A stretch of 64,000 nt of DNA from CAMPJM01 sp964440915 (GCA_964440915.1 CAYTTV010000008.1:20275-84274), one strand, 5' to 3'; positions 1 through 9,653 are shown, counted from the first letter of the stretch. Notes: generated by a model not told the origin, from the letters alone. Numbers and translations are program-made.

Positions 1-1
1 T

Positions 2-781
2 ATTCATAGGGTATCAAATTCTGCCATTTCTTTGCCTACTGATATATGGTACCCTACGACAGACAGCATTCAGCCACAGAAAGCACATCAGTATGCCGTG
101 GCTTGGAACAGCTTCAAAAAGCAACACGATATATTCATCAGTGCGGAAGCGTATTATAAAGACCTGCGGCACCAGATAGATTATAAACAGGGAGCCAATC
201 TTTTTCTAAACCCCGACTTTCATTCCCAATTGATACAAGGTGATGGAAAGGCTTATGGATTGGAGCTGCTCGTGCGAAAAGAACTCGGAAGGTGGACGGG
301 TTGGATCAGTTATGCCTTGTCATGGTCATGGCGCCGTTTTGAGGACTCAAACGCTACCGAGTGGTTCTTGTCTCGGTATGACAGAAGACATAACGGTGCC
401 TTGGTGGTGCAGTACCGTTTCCATGACCGCTGGGCGGCGTCGGCAGTATGGGAATACATTTCAGGTGCGAGATTTACGCCTATAGTAGGCGCATATGTGA
501 CACCGGCACCAACCATTATGGGGCTAGATTTGGTTCCGGTATTCACAAGTGTGAACGACGTAAAGCTGGCCGACACCCACCGTCTTGATTTGGGAATAAA
601 ATATAGCAGCAAGCCTGGAACATCATTCTCTTGGCAATGGTTTGTTGGTGTAAACAATGCTTATAATCGCACGAACCCAATTGGTATTCTTATAGAAGAA
701 GATGATGCTGGCAACTTCCGATACGTGCAGCCAGGTTTGTTTGGGCTTTTGCCATTTATAAGTTATCAGTTTGAATTTTAG
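2..781 (+). CDS. TonB-dependent receptor, C-terminal part (5' end outside window)
   Basis: The frame is open from the first bases of the window, so the internal TTG at 32 is not a start; this is the last 259 codons of a longer gene. The protein has alternating aromatic and polar strands typical of an outer-membrane beta-barrel, the phrase 'QKAHQYAVAW' common in the receptor barrel region, and ends in an aromatic residue (FEF), the usual barrel-assembly signal. The gene ten bases downstream encodes a DUF4249 lipoprotein, a family that accompanies TonB receptors in Bacteroidota. It probably imports an unknown substrate across the outer membrane. The plug and any carboxypeptidase-D-like domain lie upstream and cannot be judged. 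Confidence 0.85.
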   Translation: MHRVSNSAISLPTDIWYPTTDSIQPQKAHQYAVAWNSFKKQHDIFISAEAYYKDLRHQIDYKQGANLFLNPDFHSQLIQGDGKAYGLELLVRKELGRWTGWISYALSWSWRRFEDSNATEWFLSRYDRRHNGALVVQYRFHDRWAASAVWEYISGARFTPIVGAYVTPAPTIMGLDLVPVFTSVNDVKLADTHRLDLGIKYSSKPGTSFSWQWFVGVNNAYNRTNPIGILIEEDDAGNFRYVQPGLFGLLPFISYQFEF

Positions 782-791
782 TTAAAAATAT

Positions 792-1688
792 ATGCGTCAG
801 GAGAGCAAGGCAACCTTTGTATTTTTTATGCTTACTGTGGTAGGAGGGCTTATGTTGCTTTCTGCTTGTATGCCCGATCCTCTTGAGGTGGACAATGTCC
901 CTATGGTGAAGAAAGAAATGGTGGTAGCTTCTCAAATGCTGCCCGAGGAAACACTGTTGATTTTATTGACGAGGACATTCGATGCATTGGAAATCAGCAG
1001 CAATAGCGATGTAGAAGAGCTTTTGGAAATGATTGCCATAAACGATGCGCTGGTAACCGTTTCTGCACGAGGTGCGGTTGACACACTGCTTTCCTTAGGG
1101 AACGGGTTTTATGGAGGGATAGAGATAGCATTTGAAGCAGAAGAAAGCTATACACTGCATGCCATGAGCGAAGAATTGGGGGAGGTAACCGCTGAAACGA
1201 CTGTGAAACCACACATTTCTTTTAAGCATGTGGAAGCGGAGCTTACCTATAATGAGTACGGTGATACGCTTATTCAGGTCATTTATGCCTTCGAAGACCC
1301 CGCGCTACAAAACTGGTATTTGATGAGCGTGCAAAAAATAGAAGCAGGGAAATTTATTGAGAACGCTATCAATCCACGAGCCTATACAAGGCTGTTGGAC
1401 GACAAGGCATTTAATGGTGAAGTATACACAGAAAGGGTAAGCGTTGTAGCCCGCAACTTTGCCATAGGAGACACCATCACAGTAATGCTTTCCAATATTC
1501 ATCAGGATTATTACGAGTTTATGAAATTGAGGATGGACAATAGGTTTAATTTTTTAGAGTTTTTGGGCGAGCCTGTCAACTACCCTTCTAATGTAATGAA
1601 CGGTAAAGGTTTTTTCAATTTATATCTGCCAGATATGCGAACGTTTGTGCTAGGAAGGGACGGTGAAATAATCCCTAACCTGAACTAA
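792..1688 (+). CDS. DUF4249-type lipoprotein, partner of the upstream TonB receptor
   Basis: 298 residues with a lipoprotein signal peptide: a hydrophobic stretch ending LLSAC, so Cys26 is the likely lipidated residue. The start of the mature protein (CMPDPLEVDNVP) and the beta-rich body fit the DUF4249 family, which is almost always encoded directly after a TonB-dependent receptor in Cytophagales and Flavobacteria. It follows the receptor stop by ten bases, so the two are very probably cotranscribed. The likely place is the outer membrane, as an accessory to the transporter; the biochemical role of the family is not established. The length is at the short end for the family. Family call from sequence impression, not from a search. 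Confidence 0.7.
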   Translation: MRQESKATFVFFMLTVVGGLMLLSACMPDPLEVDNVPMVKKEMVVASQMLPEETLLILLTRTFDALEISSNSDVEELLEMIAINDALVTVSARGAVDTLLSLGNGFYGGIEIAFEAEESYTLHAMSEELGEVTAETTVKPHISFKHVEAELTYNEYGDTLIQVIYAFEDPALQNWYLMSVQKIEAGKFIENAINPRAYTRLLDDKAFNGEVYTERVSVVARNFAIGDTITVMLSNIHQDYYEFMKLRMDNRFNFLEFLGEPVNYPSNVMNGKGFFNLYLPDMRTFVLGRDGEIIPNLN

Positions 1689-2013
1689 GGCCCTATTTCT
1701 AATGAATGACAGTGGTTTAATGGAGGCAAGCTTGTAGTTGAATGCGTTAGGTTTTAATAGCATCTTTTTTATATATTTCTGCTCCATTTCCCAACAAGAT
1801 TTTATATTAGTGCATTAATGAACATCCTTAATCGGTAGTCGTTGAAACACAAGCCTTAGCGATACACTATACCACCCAACCTGAATATTATACCATTGGT
1901 AAATAAATGGGCAAAATTTTAAAAATTAAACCACTAAACAGGGTATTATTTTTAATAAAGGGTAAAGTTTTTGTAATTTTAACGCTGCGATTTATAATAT
2001 AATATTAGTACTT
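1689..2013. other. Intergenic, no gene seen
   Basis: AT-rich 325-base spacer between the DUF4249 gene and ppc. No ORF of note, no strong hairpin and no clean TAnnTTTG box was found; the ppc promoter must lie here but I could not place it. Confidence 0.5.
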
Positions 2014-4593
2014 ATGGATATTCCTGTGGATAATGCTACACAACAATTTAAGAACCTCGTGGGCCTTAAATTTGATATGTACAACAGTCTTTTTACATCA
2101 CTTCCATTTTTGAGGGTTGAAAAAACAGGGGTTCTGCTATCCTTGTTTAGCTTGCACTGTGAGGAAGGATATGGAAAAGGCTTGAGCCCAAGGGAAATCA
2201 TCAATACATTTTTGGACCGGTATACCTCACTTCAAACAGATCAAGAGAGAAACGACCTATTGTTTAGGTTCATTCAATACACAGAGCGGCAAGTGGTATT
2301 ATTCGATGCCTTGGAAGATGCAGCCTTCAAGAAGATAAATGACATGACGGGAGCGGGAACCTTAAAGCACCTGCAATCTGAAGTGGAGGGTTCAAAAAAT
2401 GAAGACAAGCTGCAAGAGAAGCTCGAAGATTTTGCGGTGAGATTGGTGCTGACAGCACACCCCACCCAGTTTTATCCAAGCACGGTGCTAGGGATTATCA
2501 ATGACTTATCCAAAGCACTGGCGCAAGACAATACTTCTTTGGCCAACACCTACCTTGAACAGCTCGGGAAAACGCCTTTTTTCCAGAATGAGAAGCCTAC
2601 GCCTTATGATGAAGCTACCAATCTCATCTGGTTTTTGGAAAACGTATTTTATCAGGCCGCAGGACAAATTTATACCTTCATTAAGAACAGGTTCCCATCA
2701 GCAGTCAACGATCAAAATCCTATGATTCGTATGGGATTTTGGCCAGGAGGCGATCGTGATGGCAATCCTTTTGTGAAAGCGGATACAACCATAAAGGTCG
2801 CAAGTGCGCTAAGGGCAAGTGCCATAAAGAGCTATTATTTAGATGTGAGGAAACTGAAAAGAAGACTTACTTTCAAGGTGGTAGATCAATTGTTGGCTGG
2901 CTTGGAAACTAAATTGTATAAAGCGTTATTCTATCCCCACCAAAAAACAGACCTTACGCAGGAGGAGATATTAAGCACACTGGAAGAAATAAGAGCAACC
3001 CTGGTTGCTAAGAATAACAGCCTCTTTCTTGGGTATGTTGACAAGTTGATCAATAGGGTAAGGATATTCGGCCTTTACTTTGCCTCTCTCGATATCAGGC
3101 AGGACAGCTCCGTGCATCATGAGGTGTTGAGAATGATTGCAGAAAAAACGGATGCTCTACCCAAAAACTATAAGGAATTATCTGAAGACGATAAGATCGA
3201 GGCTTTGTTGTCTGTTACGAACAAGGTGCAGCCATCGGTCATCGATCATGACACCTATCAGGATACTTTATACAGCATTGAGGCCATAAAGACCATACAA
3301 AAGACGAATGGTGAACTTGGTTGCAACCGGTACATCATTAGCCATAGCACAACACCTTTGGATATTATTGAGGTGTATGGGCTGTTCTTGCTATGCGGAT
3401 GGGAAAAGGAAAACCTTCCCATCGATATTGTGCCGCTCTTCGAAACGATAGACGACCTGCACAATGCCGCTGGGGTTATGAAAAAATTGTATGAGAACCC
3501 TATTTATCGCAAGCATATTGAGAACAGGGGAAATAATCAAACGATAATGCTTGGTTTCTCAGATGGCACCAAAGACGGTGGCTACCTGATGGCCAACTGG
3601 AGCATTTATAAAGCGAAAGAAGAGCTCAGTTTAGTCTCTAAGGAGTATGGTATCGAAGTGATCTTTTTTGATGGGAGAGGTGGGCCACCTGCAAGAGGGG
3701 GAGGCAAGACACATCAGTTCTATGCCTCTATGGGAAAAAATATCGCCAACAAAGAGATCCAACTTACGGTGCAAGGACAAACAGTGAGTTCCAATTTTGG
3801 CACTATCGACGCTGCTCAGTTCAATATCGAGCAACTTATGCATGCCGGCATTAGCAATTCGATCTTCTCTCAGCGGGAAAACACGCTTACAGAGAAGGAA
3901 GAGGATTTGCTACAGCGCCTTTCTGACGAAAGCTTTGCTGCTTACAATGCACTAAAAACACATCCTGAGTTCATTGAGTATCTGAATTATATCAGTCCAT
4001 TGCGGTATTACGCCGAAACAAATATTGGTAGCCGACCATCTAAACGAAAGTCTGGCAAGCTGAACCTTGACGACCTGAGGGCGGTGCCTTATGTGGGATC
4101 TTGGAGCCAGCTCAAGCAAAACCTACCTGGATACTATGGTGTAGGGTTTGCCTTGGAGAAAATGGAAAAAGATGGAAAATGGCAAGAGTTGAAGCAATTG
4201 TATCAAAATTCGCTTTTCTTTAAAACCATGTTAGACAATTGTGAAATGGCTATGAACAAATGCTTCTTTCCATTGACCGCTTATTTATCTGATCATCCGA
4301 AATATGGCGAGCTGTGGAACATGATGTACGATGAATTTGAAAGGACAAAGAAGTACATGTTGAAGCTAACGGGAGCCTCAGAACTGATGGCCGATAAACC
4401 AGTCGATAAATTATCGATTCATATGAGGCAACGTATAGAAATGCCTCTGGTCACCATTCAGCAGCATGCGCTCACGCATATCAGGGAAATAGAGGATAAT
4501 AAAGAAGAAGATAACGCTATGAAAAAAATATATGAAAAAATGGTGGTACGGTGCTCTTTCGGTATCATAAACGCTGAAAGAAACTCTGCCTAA
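2014..4593 (+). CDS. ppc: Phosphoenolpyruvate carboxylase
   Basis: 859 residues, close to the roughly 880 of the E. coli enzyme. It carboxylates phosphoenolpyruvate with bicarbonate to oxaloacetate, replenishing the TCA cycle in the cytoplasm. Diagnostic motifs are all present: LTAHPTQ with the catalytic His at residue 149, MGFWPGGDRDGNPFV, the GLYFASLDIRQDSS segment, LGFSDGTKDGGY, and the glycine-rich FFDGRGGPPARGGG loop. The C-terminus ends RNSA rather than the RNTG of enterobacterial enzymes, a conservative change at a functionally important tail, not a truncation. The start ATG follows an AT-rich leader without a Shine-Dalgarno sequence. It stands alone, with a scaffold gap immediately after its stop. 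Confidence 0.97.
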   Translation: MDIPVDNATQQFKNLVGLKFDMYNSLFTSLPFLRVEKTGVLLSLFSLHCEEGYGKGLSPREIINTFLDRYTSLQTDQERNDLLFRFIQYTERQVVLFDALEDAAFKKINDMTGAGTLKHLQSEVEGSKNEDKLQEKLEDFAVRLVLTAHPTQFYPSTVLGIINDLSKALAQDNTSLANTYLEQLGKTPFFQNEKPTPYDEATNLIWFLENVFYQAAGQIYTFIKNRFPSAVNDQNPMIRMGFWPGGDRDGNPFVKADTTIKVASALRASAIKSYYLDVRKLKRRLTFKVVDQLLAGLETKLYKALFYPHQKTDLTQEEILSTLEEIRATLVAKNNSLFLGYVDKLINRVRIFGLYFASLDIRQDSSVHHEVLRMIAEKTDALPKNYKELSEDDKIEALLSVTNKVQPSVIDHDTYQDTLYSIEAIKTIQKTNGELGCNRYIISHSTTPLDIIEVYGLFLLCGWEKENLPIDIVPLFETIDDLHNAAGVMKKLYENPIYRKHIENRGNNQTIMLGFSDGTKDGGYLMANWSIYKAKEELSLVSKEYGIEVIFFDGRGGPPARGGGKTHQFYASMGKNIANKEIQLTVQGQTVSSNFGTIDAAQFNIEQLMHAGISNSIFSQRENTLTEKEEDLLQRLSDESFAAYNALKTHPEFIEYLNYISPLRYYAETNIGSRPSKRKSGKLNLDDLRAVPYVGSWSQLKQNLPGYYGVGFALEKMEKDGKWQELKQLYQNSLFFKTMLDNCEMAMNKCFFPLTAYLSDHPKYGELWNMMYDEFERTKKYMLKLTGASELMADKPVDKLSIHMRQRIEMPLVTIQQHALTHIREIEDNKEEDNAMKKIYEKMVVRCSFGIINAERNSA

Positions 4594-4598
4594 AGATT

Positions 4599-4698
4599 NN
4601 NNNNNNNNNNNNNNNNNNNNNNNNNNNNNNNNNNNNNNNNNNNNNNNNNNNNNNNNNNNNNNNNNNNNNNNNNNNNNNNNNNNNNNNNNNNNNNNNNN
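4599..4698. other. Scaffold gap (100 N)
   Basis: Exactly 100 unknown bases, the conventional length for a gap of unknown size. It starts five bases after the ppc stop codon. The 70 bases to its right (4703-4768) read as a short protein-like tail (..NRALRDYFAYQHIK stop) but with an in-frame TAG at 4700-4702 right at the contig edge, so a gene may be cut by the gap or the edge bases may be unreliable. Confidence 0.95.
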
Positions 4699-4791
4699 TT
4701 AGCCTATCAATAAACTGAAAACGAATCGTGCGCTGAGAGACTATTTTGCTTATCAACACATCAAATAATCATCTACTATAAAATTTATCAA

Positions 4792-7700
4792 GTGAAATTT
4801 ACTGTATTGAATCATTTTGGCATTAGGGCCTTACTCTTGATCTTATCGGTACTTGTGTTGACAAACTGTCAGCCAAATAGAGAAGAAAAACGTGTCTTGG
4901 TTTTTTCAAAAACCGCAGGGTACAGACATGAGGCTATTAAAGATGGAATAGAAGCTATAAAAAAACTAGGAGAGGAGTACGACTTCATGGTCGATACTAC
5001 AGAAAATGCTCTTTACTTTCAGGAAGATAGTTTAGCAAAGTATAGTGCTGTTATATTCTTAAATACAACGGGTGATGTGCTGGACTATCGACAACAAAAA
5101 GATTTTGAACGCTATATTCAGGCAGGAGGAGGCTTTGTAGGCGTGCATTCCGCAACCGATACCGAATACGATTGGCCGTGGTTTGGGAAGCTGGTAGGGG
5201 CATATTTCAATGGACACCCCAACAATCCCAACGTTCGGAAAGCTACTATGGATGTGGTCGATAAAAACCATGTCTCTACTGAGATGCTTCCCGATAGATG
5301 GGAACTGGAAGACGAATGGTATAACTTCAAGTCAATCAATCCGGATATAAAAGTGCTGATAAATCTCGATGAAACCACCTATGAGGGAGGCACTAATGGT
5401 GAAAATCACCCCATAGCTTGGGCCCATGAATACGATGGTGGCAGAGCTTTTTACACTGGCCTAGGGCACAAGCCTGAAAACTACTTAGATCCATTGTTTT
5501 TGGATCATCTATATGGTGGTATTCAATACGCTATAGGTAAAAATAAAATACTGGATTACTCCAAAGCCAGAACACTGCGCGCGCCCGAGGAAAATAGATT
5601 TGTGAAGATAATACTGGACGAACACTTGGATGAGCCAATGGAATTGGCCGTAACAGATGAAGGCCGAGTTTTCTTTATTGAAAGAAATGGTAGTGTGAAG
5701 CTTTATGATCCTGAGGTGGGTGCTACAAAAACGATATATAACTTTAATGTTTACTCTGGGCATGAAAATGGCCTATTAGGTTTAACATTAGATCCGAACT
5801 TTAGTAAAAATGGATGGGCATACTTTTTCTATTCTCCGACAGGGGTAGGAGCGGTCCAAAGGATTTCACGTTTTGTGATTTCAGGTGACTCACTTCTGGC
5901 CGATTCCGAAAAAGTGTTGCTTGAATTCCCTTTTCAAATTGATCAATGCTGTCATTCTGGTGGTTCCTTAGCCTTTGGGCCCAACGGTAATTTATTCATT
6001 TCTATCGGTGACAATACCAACCCCTTTGCCTCCCATGGTTTCGCACCTATTGACGAAAGAGAGGGGAGAGAACCTTGGGATGCTCAGAGAACGTCTGCAA
6101 ACACCCATGACTACAACGGTAAGATTTTACGCATACGACCAGAAGCAGATGGTACTTACTCTATTCCCGAAGGCAATCTTTTCCCTAAAGATGGGTCGCA
6201 GGGTTTGCCTGAAATCTATGTGATGGGCAATAGAAATCCGTTCAGGATATCTATCGATCAACGAACAGGTTATTTGTATTGGGGTGAAGTTGGTCCTGAT
6301 GCCGGTAAGGACAGTATTCATGGCCCAAAAGGATACGATGAAGTAAACCAGGCTAGAGAACCAGGCTTTTTCGGATGGCCTTACTTTATTGCTGACAATA
6401 AGCCCTATAGAGAAAGAAATTTTGCTGAGAATACCTTTGGAGAACTTTTTGATCCAGCGGGTCCTGTAAATAACTCTGTGAATAATACGGGTAATAAAAA
6501 TTTGCCTCCTGCCAAGGGCGCTTTTATCTACTATCCTTATGATGAGTCTCAAGAGTTTCCTCTGGTTGGCAAAGGCGGAAGAAATGCCATGGCTGGCCCA
6601 GTATATTATTATGATGATTACAAAAACTCATCCATGAAATTTCCTGAATACTATGATGGGAAATTGTTCATATATGATTGGATGAGAAATTGGATCATGG
6701 CCGTAACTTTTGATGAGGAAGGGAATCTTGCGGAGATCGAACCTTTTCTGCCTAATGTGCTCTTTGATAAGCCTATGGACATGCAGTTTGACAAAAATGG
6801 TGCTTTGTATGTATTGGAATATGGTACCTATTGGTTCGCCCACAACATCGATTCCAGATTGGTTAAAATAGAATACAATGCATCCAACAGAAAACCCGTG
6901 GCCGTGATGTCTGCTGACAAAACAATTGGTGCAGCACCATTGAAAGTAAGTTTTTCTGCAGAAGAATCATATGATTACGACAATGATAAGTTGACTTATG
7001 AATGGCACTTTACAACCTATAATGAAGTGCAGGCCACTGACAAGGCACCAAGTTTTACCTTTAAGGAGCCGGGTATGTATTTAGTGAAACTGAAAGTAAC
7101 GGACACCTCAGGTGAAGAGTCTACTACTGAAATGGAATTGAGAGTGGGAAATGATCCCCCTGTCTTAGAAATGGAAATAGATGGAAATTCGAGTTTCTAC
7201 TGGAGTGGCGATAAGATAGATTATAAAATTACAGTTACAGACAAAGAAGATGGCACCACTGAAGATGGCAGCATCCCGGAGGATCGTGTGGCAGCTTATT
7301 TTGATTATTTGGAACAGGGCAGCGACATCACTTTGATCGCACAAGGGCACCAGTTGAATACTGTCCACCCTGGGCAGTTGCTCATAGATGGAAGTGATTG
7401 TAAAGCTTGTCATGGCGTGGATGTCAGGTCGGTTGGGCCTAGCTATATGGAAGTAGCAGAACGCTACAAAGGAGAGGATATAAAACAAACCCTGATCGAT
7501 AGGATCATCAAGGGCAGTAGTGGAGTTTGGGGTCAAAATGCTATGTCAGCGCACCCACAGCTTTCAAAGGATGAAGTTGAAAAAATGGTAGAGTATATCC
7601 TTTCACTAGGAGAAGAGAAGAGCAAGGACACTGCTATCCCGCTTCAGGGTTCTGTACAAACCAAAGCAAAAGGGAATGAAGGGATTTATATATTTACTGC

Positions 7701-8157
7701 GGAATATAGAGATCGAGGAGCAAATGGCATGGAAGCCATCACCGTTAAAAAAGAACATGTGTTTCGGTATCCGAGTTTGAGAGCAGTCAATTATGACGGT
7801 GCTGAGAATATGAGGAAAATGAGGGAAGAAAACGGAAATTATATTGTGAAAGCACCAAAGGACGATAGCTATTTTTATTTCAAAGATATAGACCTTACTG
7901 AAATTAAAAGGATTGTCCTAAAAGTGAAGGGTGATCAGGCCAATGGTAGTGTGGAAGTATATAAAGACGGCGTGGATGGCAGGCTATTGGGTGTTTCGAA
8001 TATCGAGGAAGGAAACTGGAAAGATGTGAATTTCTTGCTGTCTGATGATGTGGAAGGCAGACATGACCTGTATTTTGTGTTCAGAGCTAAAAAGAACTCA
8101 CGGTTAGGTTCGAGAAATACATTGGATGTGGAATCGATCTTTTTCAGTAAAAAGTAG
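4792..8157 (+). CDS. ThuA / glucose-sorbosone dehydrogenase-like / PKD / cytochrome c / CBM6-like lipoprotein
   Basis: A 1121-residue secreted multidomain protein. The GTG start is needed for the lipoprotein signal peptide (LVLTNC). Domains in order: ThuA-like at about 34-252 (GVHSATDTEYDWPWFG, GHPNNPNV, WAHEYDGGRAFYTGLGH); a sorbosone/glucose-dehydrogenase-type beta-propeller at about 268-690 (CCHSGGSLAFGPNGNLFIS, NGKILRI, GNRNPFRISID); a PKD domain at about 697-785; a class I cytochrome c at about 855-940 with CKACH (Cys870, Cys873, His874) and a likely Met918 axial ligand; and a CBM6-like sandwich at about 975-1121. The architecture fits a periplasmic or surface sugar oxidase passing electrons to its own haem. 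The order and PKD link occur in Bacteroidota sugar-catabolism loci. Substrate unknown; no transporter or regulator is adjacent. Confidence 0.88.
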   Translation: MKFTVLNHFGIRALLLILSVLVLTNCQPNREEKRVLVFSKTAGYRHEAIKDGIEAIKKLGEEYDFMVDTTENALYFQEDSLAKYSAVIFLNTTGDVLDYRQQKDFERYIQAGGGFVGVHSATDTEYDWPWFGKLVGAYFNGHPNNPNVRKATMDVVDKNHVSTEMLPDRWELEDEWYNFKSINPDIKVLINLDETTYEGGTNGENHPIAWAHEYDGGRAFYTGLGHKPENYLDPLFLDHLYGGIQYAIGKNKILDYSKARTLRAPEENRFVKIILDEHLDEPMELAVTDEGRVFFIERNGSVKLYDPEVGATKTIYNFNVYSGHENGLLGLTLDPNFSKNGWAYFFYSPTGVGAVQRISRFVISGDSLLADSEKVLLEFPFQIDQCCHSGGSLAFGPNGNLFISIGDNTNPFASHGFAPIDEREGREPWDAQRTSANTHDYNGKILRIRPEADGTYSIPEGNLFPKDGSQGLPEIYVMGNRNPFRISIDQRTGYLYWGEVGPDAGKDSIHGPKGYDEVNQAREPGFFGWPYFIADNKPYRERNFAENTFGELFDPAGPVNNSVNNTGNKNLPPAKGAFIYYPYDESQEFPLVGKGGRNAMAGPVYYYDDYKNSSMKFPEYYDGKLFIYDWMRNWIMAVTFDEEGNLAEIEPFLPNVLFDKPMDMQFDKNGALYVLEYGTYWFAHNIDSRLVKIEYNASNRKPVAVMSADKTIGAAPLKVSFSAEESYDYDNDKLTYEWHFTTYNEVQATDKAPSFTFKEPGMYLVKLKVTDTSGEESTTEMELRVGNDPPVLEMEIDGNSSFYWSGDKIDYKITVTDKEDGTTEDGSIPEDRVAAYFDYLEQGSDITLIAQGHQLNTVHPGQLLIDGSDCKACHGVDVRSVGPSYMEVAERYKGEDIKQTLIDRIIKGSSGVWGQNAMSAHPQLSKDEVEKMVEYILSLGEEKSKDTAIPLQGSVQTKAKGNEGIYIFTAEYRDRGANGMEAITVKKEHVFRYPSLRAVNYDGAENMRKMREENGNYIVKAPKDDSYFYFKDIDLTEIKRIVLKVKGDQANGSVEVYKDGVDGRLLGVSNIEEGNWKDVNFLLSDDVEGRHDLYFVFRAKKNSRLGSRNTLDVESIFFSKK

Positions 8158-8167
8158 TCATGATTGT

Positions 8168-8204
8168 AATAAGTATAAGGGGCTATTGTCCTCTTATACT
8201 TATT
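8168..8204 (+). terminator. Hairpin after the ThuA-dehydrogenase gene
   Basis: Twelve perfectly paired bases (AATAAGTATAAG with CTTATACTTATT) extended by a G-T and two G-C pairs around a short loop, ten bases after the stop codon. There is no long T-run, so it may work as an mRNA 3' stabiliser as much as a terminator. Confidence 0.55.
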
Positions 8205-8262
8205 GATGGAAAATACATATACGGCTTGATTTTATTGGCTGACACCTAAAGTTGATTATCTA

Positions 8263-9612
8263 ATGTCGAAAGTCTTAACAAAAGAGGTGCTATCTGGCTG
8301 GGGAAATATTCCACAAGCTACTTGTAAGGTTGCCTACCCCCAAAGCGATCAGCAAATAAAGGACTTATTAGGGAATGATACATTGCTCGCAAGAGGAAAG
8401 GGTAGGAGTTATGCAGATCAAGCTACTAATAGCGGCCATACGGTGCTCAAAATGGAGAGGTTTGGGCAGTTTCTGCATTTTGATGAAGCCAATGGTGTTT
8501 TAACATGTGAAGCTGGTGCTACTTTGGCGGATGTTATTCAACATTATGCGCCTAGAGGTTGGTTTCCACTTATTTGCCCCGGAACCAAGTACATTACTTT
8601 GGGTGGCGCTATTGCCAATGACATTCACGGCAAAGCACATCATATCGATGGCTCTTTTATCAACAGCGTATTGTCATTTACCATTATGCTTGCTGATGGT
8701 CAGATTCTTACCGCAAGCAGAGAAGAAAATGTCGATCTTTTTGAGGCTAACTTTGGAGGGCTGGGGCTTTTAGGGATTATCCTTACGGTCACGATAAAAC
8801 TAAGGAGGGTAAGCACTACTTTTTTTGCTCAAAAGTCGATAGTGGCGCATAATCTTGAGGAAATGCTGCATCTGATCGAAAGCAGTGAAAAGGATTATAA
8901 TTATTCAGTAGCATGGATCGATTCGCTGGCTACAGGAGAGAAAATGGGAAATGGCGTGTTGGTAGTGGGCAATGAAGCGAAAATAGAAGACCTGCCAGCT
9001 AAGTATCATAAAAATCCTTTGAAAATATCTGGAGCGCCCAAGCTTTCCGTGCCGTTTTTCCTGCCATCTTTTGTGTTGAATACTTTATCTGTTGGCCTCT
9101 TGAACAAAATCCTGTATTGGAAACAGAAATCAGGGAATGGTATAGCGCATTATGACAGCTTTTTCTTTCCTCTGGACATGATCAACAATTGGAACAGAGG
9201 GTATGGCAAGAGAGGATTTATCCAGTATCAGTTTGTGGTGCCTATGGAAAATGGCAAGGAAAATATCCATCGTATCTTAACAGAAATTACCAAAAGTGAT
9301 TGTATTCCCTTTTTGAATGTGCTAAAAAAGTTTGGAAAGGGGCAAGGCCATCTTTCATTTCCTTTTGAAGGGTTTACTTTCGCCATTGATTTTCCTATTA
9401 CACCACAATTAAAGCCTTTTATAAAGAAGTTGGATGCCTTGGTTCTAGAGGCCGGAGGAAGAATTTATCTCGGCAAGGATGCCTATTTGGACGAAGCTAC
9501 TTTTAAGGCCATGTATCCTCAACACAATGCTTGGCTTGATATAAAAAGAAAATACGATCCAGAGAATACTTTTTCATCTGATCTTGCGCAAAGGATAGGG
9601 CTGATTGTTTAA
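8263..9612 (+). CDS. FAD-binding oxidase, DprE1-like
   Basis: 449 residues. The N-terminal half is a PCMH-type FAD domain (GKGRSYADQATNSG, PGTKYITLGGAIANDIHGK, then HH for flavin contact). The C-terminal half matches the decaprenylphosphoryl-ribose 2'-oxidase group: a Lys in the GRIYLGKDAYLDE segment, AMYPQHNAW and KRKYDPENTFSSD. In mycobacteria this enzyme oxidises the C2 of polyprenyl-phosphoribose with a DprE2 reductase. Here no DprE2-type dehydrogenase or prenyltransferase is adjacent, so the substrate is open; an aldonolactone oxidase of the same superfamily is the alternative. The segment aligning with mycobacterial Cys387 reads FAIDFP, with Ala in the Cys position (from memory of the family). 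It has its own upstream hairpin and stands as a single gene. Confidence 0.8.
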   Translation: MSKVLTKEVLSGWGNIPQATCKVAYPQSDQQIKDLLGNDTLLARGKGRSYADQATNSGHTVLKMERFGQFLHFDEANGVLTCEAGATLADVIQHYAPRGWFPLICPGTKYITLGGAIANDIHGKAHHIDGSFINSVLSFTIMLADGQILTASREENVDLFEANFGGLGLLGIILTVTIKLRRVSTTFFAQKSIVAHNLEEMLHLIESSEKDYNYSVAWIDSLATGEKMGNGVLVVGNEAKIEDLPAKYHKNPLKISGAPKLSVPFFLPSFVLNTLSVGLLNKILYWKQKSGNGIAHYDSFFFPLDMINNWNRGYGKRGFIQYQFVVPMENGKENIHRILTEITKSDCIPFLNVLKKFGKGQGHLSFPFEGFTFAIDFPITPQLKPFIKKLDALVLEAGGRIYLGKDAYLDEATFKAMYPQHNAWLDIKRKYDPENTFSSDLAQRIGLIV

Positions 9613-9653
9613 GTGGGAAGGATGGGCGGCCTATGAGCGAAAGGAAAAATTCC

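Noticed and set aside
32..781. The TTG at 32 as a gene start
   Set aside because: The frame is open to the left edge of the window and the protein lacks a signal peptide or plug domain, so the gene begins upstream.
4546..4593. PEP carboxylase C-terminus as truncated by the scaffold gap
   Set aside because: The stop codon precedes the gap and the RNSA ending matches the usual end position of the enzyme.
4565..4759. A minus-strand frame running through the N gap
   Set aside because: It is made of unknown bases and has no support.
6127..6552. A 141-codon minus-strand frame inside the ThuA-dehydrogenase gene
   Set aside because: It lies in the antisense of a strongly supported gene and its product has no natural composition.
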